Positions 1 to 10,049 of a DNA stretch of 64,000 bases are shown piece by piece (positions within the stretch are counted from its first letter, which is position 1; each line of letters starts with the position of its first letter). The notes beneath the pieces were generated by a model that worked only from the letters and a program-made list of their open reading frames with translations, searched no databases and was not told where the DNA came from. Location: positions 1,187,628 through 1,251,627 of the forward strand of contig CABFPE010000042.1 of the NCBI GenBank assembly GCA_900660155.1, read 5' to 3'. Made by a program: the position numbers and the translations under genes. This DNA comes from Hofstenia miamia (taxonomy: Eukaryota; Xenacoelomorpha; Acoela; Hofsteniidae).

Positions 1-3
1 GGA

Positions 4-8
<5 letters not shown>

Positions 9-38
<30 letters not shown>
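9..38. repeat. (TA)n microsatellite
   Basis: Short run of alternating A and T at the window edge, inside the intron upstream of the first visible PGGT1B exon. Similar tracts recur at 2537-2562, 31940-31970, 43084-43126, 46040-46062, 61723-61757, 62670-62696 and 63064-63102, a general trait of this scaffold. Confidence 0.9.
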
Positions 39-288
39 TTTTCCACATATCCACACAAGATGGTTTTCCCTATAAATTCCTGAAATTTTGTACAAAATTC
101 ATACTTATATTTCCCACCAATCAGTTTTTAACAAGTAATCGTCATTCAACTTATTAGATCATTTATCTATTCTATAACAAACCCAATGTTTTATCAAAAT
201 AATTTAAGTTTTCCTCTGTATATATTCATGTTCTTCATTAATTAATGTCAATGTTTCCTTTACTATAGTTACTATACGTCATTTTCAG

Positions 289-2345
289 GTTTATTTATTC
301 TGCATGTGTAATTGCCTATTGTATTGACGATTGGTCTGGAATTGACGTCGACAAATGTGTTCAGTTTTTACTTCGTAGTTTCTCGTATGAAGGTGGATTT
401 GGACAGACTCCGTTTAATGAGGTATTTCCAATTCATATTATATTTCGTATTTTAGTTTTACAGCGCGGGCATAAGCGAGGTATTGATGAAAATTAGCCCT
501 AATAATTGAATTAAAGTAACGGTGCGTTACAGCTTGTTAATGAAATATAATACCTCTCAATTGAGAAGGACACGTTGGTGTTGATACTCTGTTTACAGCG
601 TCTCAATTAGTCTTATTGATGAAGTTTTCGTCTTTTACTGAAACATCCTTTATAGTTGAATCAATCTAATTTGAGAATCGAGTTTGAAATTCAATGAGTT
701 CTTTAAGTATTCCCGATATTATTCTATCTTGATGCTTTGGCCTCTGATTTTCTATTTAATGTGTATTTTTTCTCTCATTGACAAAGCTTATTAGTAAGTA
801 TACGCGATATGCGGCACTAATGAACACATTTTAATTTTGTTTAACTCTGATTAAGTGTAAATATAGTAAATTTATGTTCCAATCTTTAACCCTAATTCTA
901 GGATTTTTTCAGAATCTGTAATGGTACCCTAAAAAATTTTTTAAACTAATAGAGACATTTAAAATCTTCAAGACAGCACAAAATAGATAATTGTCTTCTT
1001 TTTTCGTGTTTAATTCCACGCTACTACCTCTGACATTGCGCTCGGCGCTTCTGAAAGCACCATTTTTTTCAGAAAGCAAAATATTTCAGGGTACTTGTTG
1101 TTTCCATGGGCATTAGACCGCCTCATTATCTGAACATTAATCATGGCAAGAATTGTTTTACAAAAATCAGATTTCTCATTGAAAACATTCATATTTGAAT
1201 GTACTTCAGGCACAAGAATAAATTTTAGCAGAAATCATCATTACTTGAGCGGACACATACCAGTAGATGTGCCCATATAAAGGCTTTCAATGTTTTTAAA
1301 CAATGTTTAACCTTACCCACTTAGAATTCCATATAAAATAGTAGTTTACACGAATCGTAAAAAAGTCTCTTTTTACATATAGAAACGTCAGGTTAAACTG
1401 ACTTTTCATTTTTTATGATGAAATGATTATGTATTTCATATTTTGGCTACACACTTAAATTTTTTTTTTATGTTGAATTGCTTTTTTCAACCATTTTTAA
1501 CACATAAAGGGCAAACTTTCAACTACTGTGAAAAATCAAAATTATTTTATAGATAACTAAATATAATGCTATTTATTTGTCTATGAAAACTGATAGTTTT
1601 TTCATTTACATAATTTGGAGAATAATGACATAAGAAATATCGTTTTTATTCTATTGCATACTAACTTTTTATTTTGATTGGTTTTAGGCTCATGGAGGAG
1701 CAACATATTGTGCAGTTGCTAGCTTATATTTGATGGGTCGCTTACATTGTTTGAGCGTTAAACAAAGAGAGCGTCTCATATACTGGTGTATTCGAAAACA
1801 AGTTCAAGGGTTCAGAGGAAGACCTGACAAAGATGAAGATTCATGTTACTCATTTTGGGTTTGTGCAACATTGGCAATTTTAGATTGCAAACATTTCATA
1901 GACCAAAATGCTAATTTAAATTTCCTTCTAGATTGTCAGGTAAAGTATCATGTTTTTATTCCAATCTATTTCAATCGGCAAAAATTGAAATCAATATCCA
2001 AATCAACAATATTTTACATTCTGTTCCTTGTTTTGTGTTTTTTATAAGTTTATTAACAAGTCCTGTAAGAAGATGATATGAAATAAGGTAGTTTTGTTTT
2101 CCTAGGTTATACATTGTATAGTTTTTAATCTTTTTACAAGCTTATTCTTTTAGGATGAGGTGTTAGGAGGGTTTTCTAAAGCTCCTGGTACATATTCAGA
2201 TCCGCTGCATACACACTTTTCTATATCAGCTTTATCAATTAATGAGAATTTTGGACTAAAACCACTTCACCCTGCTTTTGATATATCTTTAAATGTCAAA
2301 CATAGATTAGATGATTTGCATAAAAAGTGGAATGAAGTCAACTAG
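289..2345 (+). CDS. PGGT1B: Geranylgeranyltransferase type I beta subunit, 3' exons (partial)
   Basis: Beta subunit of the cytosolic enzyme that transfers geranylgeranyl to C-terminal CaaX cysteines of Rho/Rap-type proteins. Three exons splice in frame: 289-421 (after an AG at 287-288, entering at codon position 3), 1688-1939 and 2154-2345 with a TAG stop; donors are GTATTT and GTAAAG. The translation follows the human protein from the WSGMDM region to the C-terminus (seen: DDWSGIDVDKCVQFLLRS, AHGGATYCAVASLYLMG, SCYSFWVCATL, GGFSKAPG). The family's three zinc ligands are kept: Asp (codon 1838) and Cys (codon 1844) of the DSCYSFW motif, and His (codon 2208) in the DPLHTHF segment. The N-terminal half must lie upstream of the window. 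Intron 422-1687 shows no element I recognise. Family assignment is strong; the symbol is by similarity recalled from the human sequence. Confidence 0.9.
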
Positions 2346-4125
2346 GTTTATAAAGTTTTATATAATAGATTTTTTATTTTTAATATATTTTCTATTCTTT
2401 GTTTTTATTATAATCATTAGCCTGTTGGAAAACAGGAAAGTGATTTTTAGTGATTCAGTGCTTTATATTGCGAGTATATACTGAATGAAGTAAACTGGTT
2501 GTTATTATTTGAAAATATCTAACAATTTAAGAAATATATACATATATATATATATATTTATACGGGTGGTAAGTAAATGTATACGGGCGCTTTGGTAAAG
2601 GTTGTCCAATATAATTCCTGCATGTATTGAAATTTATTTATACTGTTCAATTGTATAATTACTAGGAAACTTTAAGCAAGTAATTTCGTTTTTTGAACAA
2701 TCTGCGATTAACTACTTGGTCTTGGCAATATTATAAACAATATCTATAGAATTAAACATCCAATCAAATTCGATTTTAATTTTAATGTTTTGAATCAGTA
2801 ATTGAGGTGTTGATTATAATCTTCCCAGGGATAGAAAAACAATTCCTATTAAATATAATTGATGAATAAACAAGTTACCGTGCATCAATATAATGCTCGT
2901 CTGAACACAATTCCTTCAAATTGACGTAAATCAAATAGACGCTTGTCTGAACGCTCCCAAATTTTGATAGATACATCAAAAGGATGCTCGTCTGGACGCA
3001 TTTTCATCAAAAGATGCGAATCAAAAGATTCTCATCTGAAAGCACTTTAAGATCAATTAGAATATCAGAGCATTTACTATGTGAATTGAAATTGTTGCTG
3101 AAACATTGTCATTTTATCAGTAAGCAACAATAATTTATTTTATTTCAACAATGGAAATTACATCTTACATTATTTGGTTTTATGTAAAATGGTTTACAAA
3201 CTACTGTATATTTGGTATTGATATTTTACAGTAATCATGATGAAAGTTTTAATTTCTAGCTCATTGCAAATTTGTGGGCTGTTTCACATGAACCTTAGCG
3301 GACATGAGTGGTAACTATCCTTGTTGGCATAGACCTTAATGTTTTGATGCTTTTTTTTACAATACAATGACTTGCAAAATCAAATTGAAGACAATGCTGA
3401 ACACGAAAGTAGCAATATAAAATCTGATAATGTGAATTCAATTTCTGAAGAATCCTCTGATTCAGAGGAATAACTAAACAGAATTTGAATGGGATCTCAC
3501 ATGATCCAGAATGCTTCCTGTTGAGAAATGCTACTTGTAATCGGAATTAAGTCCATTTGATAGCAGTATAGTTTATGTTATACATAGGAAAAATGCCAGA
3601 TTCCACATGCAAATTCATCCCAAATACTTTGACTGTCCAAAATTTGTTTTCTTGCATATAAATGACATTTGGCTTGAAAGAATTCTGGTTCATTCTAATG
3701 AAAAATGATCTGTTTTACAAGATGACTATAATCCATTTACAAATGATGGGATGTTGGGTTTCTTATGTGATTTAATAAATGTATTAAGTGGAAAATTCTT
3801 TTAAAACAATTAAATGCTATTTAGTGGAAAGTTTTCATTATAGGTTATTGAAATTCATTTTGTTTTACACTCTACACATAGATAGGCCTAATATCCATCC
3901 TGTTGGAATAGCTCAGAATTATCTGAATAAATATAGGATTCCATGTGGTCACTTATGATCCAATGGATCTTGATATAGGTGAAATGCAAAAGCCCACCTT
4001 GAGTTAAGTAATTCATTGCCGAAAAATGTGATAAAACCAGTTTAATGCACTTTGTGTTTATTAATAATTGTAATTTAAGTAATCTCCTTAGAGAAAATAA
4101 AATGATTCCTTCTGAAGGAAATATT
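2346..4125. other. Intergenic, AT-rich, with a diverged minisatellite
   Basis: No supportable gene. At about 2880-3060 a 45-57-bp unit with the core GCTCGTCTGAACGC is repeated three to four times with substitutions. Around 3365-3471 a short frame encodes an acidic Ser/Glu/Asp-rich peptide ending in EESSDSEE, of the kind seen at transposase N-termini, but nothing recognisable follows it. Confidence 0.5.
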
Positions 4126-4129
4126 TATA

Positions 4130-4832
4130 GTGGAAAATAATAGTAGTATGAAGAGAGTCGTACGAGGTTCCACTTTTTTCTGATTGGTCGAGAGGTGGGT
4201 CGTAGGAGGTTCCACTTTTTTCTGATTGGTCGAGAGGGGTGTCTTTTGACCTGAGACGCCGTGGGTATTGATGGAGGTGTTTTACTGACGTCATGGAAGT
4301 TATTTATCTAGCCTAATTTAGTTATGCTTTCCCCACATTAACTTAGTTTACATGTATTACTTTACATTTTTTTAGTTTTACTTTCACACATTAACTTACT
4401 TTACATGTATTACTTTCCCACATTAACTTACTTTACAGTTTTACTTTCCCACATTAGCTTACATTTTTTTAGTTTTACTTTCCCACATTACATATTTGTT
4501 TAAAAAGTGGAATCGAAAAATATTTCCNGAAAGTAATACATGTAAAGTAAGTTAATGTGGGAAAGTAATACATGTAAAGTAAGTTAATGTGTGAAAGTAA
4601 AACTAAAAAAATGTAAAGTAATACATGTAAACTAAGTTAATGTGGGAAAGTATAACTAAATTAGGCTAGATAAATAACTTCCATGACGTCAGTAAAACAC
4701 CTCCATCAATATCCACGGCGTCTCAGGTCAAAGGACACCCCTCTCGACCAATCAGAAAAAAGTGGAACCTCCTACGACCCACCTCTCGACCAATCAGAAA
4801 AAAGTGGAACCTCCTACGACTCTCTTTATACT
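4130..4832. mobile_element. Palindromic foldback-like element with subterminal tandem repeats
   Basis: Two inverted arms of about 300-390 bp flank a single N at 4528. The right arm (4529-4832) is the near-exact reverse complement of the left (4130-4470). Each arm carries, from outside in, two copies of a 42-bp unit containing the inverted-CCAAT string CTCGACCAATCAG and GTGGAACCTCCTACGAC, a perfect TGACGTCA (CRE-like) octamer, and several copies of a 32-bp unit built on ACATGTAAAGTAAGTTAATG. The inner part of the right arm is missing or collapsed at the N. The same 46-residue peptide can be read from both arms; this is a by-product of the inverted repeat, not a gene pair. Long inverted arms with internal tandem repeats are typical of foldback or non-autonomous DNA transposons; no transposase is present. 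Confidence 0.7.
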
Positions 4833-4879
4833 GCTAATAATTTCTACTTAAATTTTATAAAGCATATGCAAATTTAAGA

Positions 4880-7090
4880 TGCTATAGCCAAGTAGATGCT
4901 TTCACAACTTGCCAAACTTGGATTGTAAATTTGATTTTAATTTTTTTAATTAGATTTAAGAAAATTAATGTTCTTTAAACTCATTGGCAATTCTGAGTGC
5001 TGCAATATACTTTGCAAAGACGTTACAAAGAAAACATTTCACACTTGGGTTATGGCTTTTTAATTTTTATCAGCAAAAGAAAAAGCTGATATCTTTTGTC
5101 TACTCAGAAGGTAAAGGATAAATATGGCCCTTTTACATATCTAAGTAATGTGTAAGCTGAAGCTATAGTGAATGCGAGAATCTTAAAATGACTTACTCTG
5201 AAATTTTAGAGTGCATTTTTTAAAAATTTTTCTGTACTTAAAGCAGATAAAATGTTTTGATTTGGAATGCTGATTATGAATAAAACCAGGCGTTGAAATT
5301 GCCTTAAAAAGTGGTAATTTCTTGATGAGTTTGGAAAATATCAACATAATGTTTCAAGATGAGTTGTCTTGGGATTAGGATTGATCTGGGAATGAAATGC
5401 TTACTGTGTTTGAAGAAGTTTTTTTTGCAATATTTCGTGCCCGTATTAAGTGACTATCAAGTTTGTTATAGAAAACATCTTTAGTTCAGCAAATATATGT
5501 ATATTTTTGCATAATATTGTGGACTCATTGTAAATGAATGGATAATTGAATTATTGCACAAGCTCGAAATTGCATCATTTTCATTCTTCTATCTATAAGT
5601 AATTTTCAAAATATTGCATTATGGGATTTAAAATTTAGCTTAGCGTAAAATTTACTCTTAAATGCTTGAAATTTTCTGTACCATTAAATAGAACATTTGT
5701 AGTTGGTTTTTTAACGTTTTTTAATGCACAAAATAATTGATGCATTGTTGGGGAGTTCTAGGTTGTTTGTAATTCAAATCATTTGATATATTAGTAAGCA
5801 TTTTATTTCATTTGCATTAAAATCTTAATTTATCTTTGATAGTTTATTGCATCCCGTAAGTTGATTTACAGAAGCCCACCCTTTTTGGATTTCTCCTTGA
5901 AACCCTTTTTATTTTTTTATTAATTCTTTCAAACATTTCATTAGCTCTACCAAATTGTTTTTTACGAATTAATTTCTCAATAGATATTTAATTTGAAGAG
6001 GAAAATTGGATCCTTTTTCGTCATTTTAACATTAATTATAATATTGGACATGCTCTGTCAATGCAATTCTTGATTGTCTGACAACATGATGCAATCGCTT
6101 CATCAATATCGTACCGTATGATTTCTTCAAATACTTCAAAATTTATATTATTCATTAAACAGTTTAGTTTTTTCCATTGATTATTTTGAATGGAATTGTC
6201 ACTTTTCCTATACTTGTACGTATTTGATCATGTCGTATTTGCTCGAGTACTTTGCTTATCAGACAATTAAATTCGATAATTTTTGACGGATCGGTTTTCT
6301 TTAAAGTAGAAGTTATATAAGTAAGTTTTAAATGCTACGTAAAGTTTCGTAATGTTACAGCAAATCAATGGTAAGTATTTTTCTTATCATTAAATTGAAA
6401 ATGAAATGCAGACTTTCTTTTTGGAAGGAAATCTGTAATGATAATGGGGGATTGGAATATTAGTTATTTTAATTTGAAAGAAATTAAACAATAAAAATTC
6501 ATACCGTACTCAGTTGATACTGACACAGTAAATTGTGATATTCCTTTCCTTGTCACTGGCAACACTTCAACTCTTATCGATTATTTCTTTTGTTGATAAT
6601 GTGAAAATTTTCAAATACTTATCTAGTCTATCCATTTCGATCATTCTATAATAATGCATATCTTCCAAATAAGTAGTAAATTAACACATTTATAGTTGGA
6701 TAAAAATACCTCAAACGAGGACCATTCTTTAACACAATTAATAATTAATTAGGCAAGCAAACTTGGAAAATTGTTTTATGCATTGTGATTTAGACGGCAT
6801 GTTCGAAACATTTATTACTATTTTTGAAAGCTACGTAAATTTTTTTCTCTAATCAGCGAGGTACCAATTGTTAAGAAATTGATGATAAATTCAAAAAATT
6901 TAGCGTATAGAGAATATATGGCTAATACCTACTTTTCCCAAAACAACTCGTCATCTTGAAAATTTCTAAACTCATCAACAAAATATCACCTAGAAATACT
7001 ATTTCAATGCCTAGTTTCATTCATATACAGAATTCCAGTTCAAAACACTTTACTTGCATTAAGTAATACGTTATTATTGGTAAATGTTGT
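4880..7090. other. Intergenic, AT-rich, nothing recognised
   Basis: About 2.2 kb with no open frame, repeat or RNA gene that I can support on either strand. Confidence 0.5.
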
Positions 7091-7099
7091 TTGTTTTCC

Positions 7100-8535
7100 T
7101 ATATTTTATTTCTTAGCGCTTTCAGAATTGCTAACTTTGCCTCTAATTTCTCTGATCCGGTTTCTTTTTGCTTTGGTCTAACTTGCCTTCCTGTTGATTC
7201 GTCTTTGCGATATTGTCTCTAACGCCCATGACATTTCTCTCATTATTAAATCTCCTTTGTCATGCATGAAACTTCCTAACCTTTTCATTCAATTTAATGC
7301 ATTTTTAATCCTTTATTTACTCCTCTAAGCGTTTCTACTTTGTTAAAAAATATCTTGGGTATCCGCTCTGTTAAAATCTAATCAGCTTCCCTCCTCAGGT
7401 TACCTCTTACCACGCAATAGCTATTATTTCTCGGTTGTCAATGATCTTTGAGCACCTCGTTTTACTTTTTGTGTTCCCTAAAATTCGTTATCTCATCTCG
7501 TCTTCTCAGCATGGTAACCTTACGGGTCGTTCTACCATTACAAACTTGCTAACTCTGTTTGAAAACTGCTATCTTGACCCCGATTGTACTGATACTGTTG
7601 CATTTACTTTTTGACATTTCTAAAGCTTTTGATCGGCTCCCTCATTCTATTCTTCTTGACAAGTTGCGTTTTCAACTCGTCTTGCTTACTGCATGTTGAC
7701 CACACTGCAATTTTTGTCTTTGCAGTTCTTTTGCCTCCAATCTCTCATCTGATCTTGAGCTATTATCTATTTGGTTTTTTGTTACCTATCTTGATTTAAG
7801 CCCAACCAAAACATGTGGTATCTCCTTTTCAGTGTCTCCACCATGGGTCTGTCTCTTCCATTGATATTTTCTCCTCATCATGCTCATCTTGGTGTTCAAT
7901 TTGCTGCAACCTTGATTCGGACGGGACACATGTCCTTGACTCTCCGCAAACTAGTTCGAAATTTCCCTTTTATGCCTCATCTGCTGTGAAATTCCCATTT
8001 TTCAAATCCATTCCTTGTGCGATTCTTCTCTATGTTTCAACTCTGTTGGTGGCCTTCTCATGTCTTGTTCCACTCTATAGCAATGTTCCAGAAGCATGTT
8101 TTCAAATTGATTTCTCCCTTATCAAACAAAAATACTCTCTCAAATTCTCCACTATTCCCTGCCACTCCACTTTCATACCTTACCTGCGGTATACTCCTGT
8201 TCAATCGCTTATTTATTCGCAATCCGGACCTTGATACATTATTTGTTCACCGTCCCAAGAAACATCGCATCCTTCACTCGTTTCTTAATCGCGCTTGTGC
8301 TTCTGCAAAATTTTCCCCTGACCCAACCCTTTAACAGCTATTGACTTTTAATCTCCCCGTGTCTTTCTTGTTTGCGGATCCAATCTCTCGCTTTACTCAT
8401 TTATCTGTCTGCTCCTAGTTAATCCCCTGTGACTGTCATCGTTGCTGAAAAACTTAATTTTTTATTGTTTGTAATTTTTTTGCATTTATGCGTTTAATAA
8501 AGTCTTTTATTATTATTTATTATTATTGTTACCAG
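7100..8535 (+). mobile_element. Degenerate non-LTR retrotransposon (LINE) RT fragment
   Basis: Pieces of a reverse transcriptase can be read in shifting frames. A finger/palm-like segment SMIFEHLVLLF...LISSSQHGNLTGRST (about 7438-7540) is followed, one frame over, by FDISKAFDRLPHSILLDKL (from about 7609), the RT motif around the first catalytic Asp. Farther down, a C-terminal segment FVHRPKKHRILHSFLNRAC ends near 8334. A simple TTA/TTAT repeat at 8500-8530 follows an AATAAA and is a typical LINE tail. At least two frameshifts and several stops interrupt it; the catalytic Asp-Asp box was not found. Probably CR1/Jockey group, old. Confidence 0.7.
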
Positions 8536-8731
8536 TGTCTTGATTTATTGTTCACACAATTTCTGATTATATATATTTTTTCTTTTTCTTAATATAGAGA
8601 AAAGTTTTACTTTTACTAATACTGCTATCTTATCTGAAGTACCTAATATTGTTCAATTGACCGCACTTAACAAGTGATATTATGTGGACATAGTCATCAA
8701 ATTATATTTAAGATATCTGATTAAGAAAAAC

Positions 8732-9368
8732 TTATCTTAAATATTGTTTAATTTTACGAGTTGTCGTTTCCAATTTTACAGTAAATTCAACATCTTTGTC
8801 AAGAATAACAGCAAAAATAACTTTTTGCAAATGTTTAGGGTTATGCCATGATGAATTACCTGTGATGACATGATCGTTGGGAATAGAAAGAGTTGATTTA
8901 ATATTCATCTTGACAAGTGACCATATAAAAGCACAATCATAGTGGCAAATAATGAGATATTTGTATATGAAAAAGCTATATTAATATAGTCCAACTAAGC
9001 TGATACAAGTTCCACAAACACTAGAAATTTAATAAGAAGCAATCGTTGTTTCCGAAAATAAATGCGTTTTCGTCAAAATACTAATAGCATAAATCCTCAC
9101 TTCCCAAAGACTCTTTTAGACTATAAGTTAGTTTATGTTGTACTTGTTTTGCACAATTATTTTTGATCTTCAAAATTGATTTGTCAGCACTATGGAAAGG
9201 GAAGTTCAAAATCCTCATGTGATTATATCTTTCCTTTCTATTACTGAACTTTTGTTTGATTTTTTGAATTGATGGGGCACGTTCACATGTTACAGCATTC
9301 TTTGGAAATATTCTCAAATAGGTTTCATTTGATGACGTCTCCTCTGCAGTGTATTTAAGAACTGCCAT
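8732..9368 (-). other. Unrecognised minus-strand reading frames
   Basis: A 95-codon frame (9081-9368, starting MAVLKYTAEETSSNETYL) is followed on the same strand by an ATG-less frame of about 75 codons (about 8732-8970) containing SLVKMNIKSTLSIPNDHV and FAVILDKDVEFTVKLE. The composition is protein-like, with balanced charge and few runs, unlike most frames here. I recognise no domain. They could be exons of a small gene or relics of an unknown element; the junctions between them do not give a clear splice pair. Confidence 0.25.
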
Positions 9369-9369
9369 T

Positions 9370-10045
9370 TATTCTAGATACACCCCATCCGTATAGGATT
9401 TGACATTTTAGAAACAGCATTACATTGTTAAGTTTGTTGAAAAATTGTTAACAAACTCGCCATTATGTACTTAAGATAAAAGCTCACCAATAATATTTGC
9501 AATTGGAATGTTGATCATTTCTGCTGCTTTCAACATGTATTTATTAAATTTCACTAAAGATGTTGTCCTAAAAAGCATTTTAGTAGTTTTAATAAAAGTA
9601 ATTAAAGTAAGCAGATTTGAAATTTCCTATTAAAATATGATTTTCGATTAAAATTTTCAAATTTTATTTTGCACATTTTAATGTACAAATTTAGTTTGCA
9701 ATAAAATATCCTATAATTGGTATGAATTTGAATCGGAAATTAACTGAATATATAATTATGATTGAAAACCAATTTTGAAAATTAATCGACTAGCTAAAGC
9801 ACTGTATTTTGAACTAAGTGTAATTTATTTATTAAAATATTTATTTATTTACTACTGATAGTTTTGTGGTCTGATATTGTTTCACTGTTGGAATATTCAA
9901 TAAATTTTTTATATAATAGTGTTAACGCTTAAAATGATTTCTTAATAAATGGATTCACGAAAAAATAGTTGTTAATTTAGATCTATAGTTTTCATTAGTG
10001 CAAAACCTCTATTTTTAGTATGATTATGATCTTTTAAATCATAAT
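9370..10045. other. Intergenic upstream of MTG1
   Basis: AT-rich spacer of about 680 bp between the unrecognised frames and the MTG1 start. No clear TATA-Inr or other promoter signature can be singled out at this base composition. Confidence 0.4.
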
Positions 10046-10049
10046 TCAA

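Noticed and set aside
4088-4877. Two divergent genes encoding the same 46-residue N-terminus
   Set aside because: The frames are mirror images created by the inverted repeat; the peptide repeats the tandem DNA units and has no protein features.
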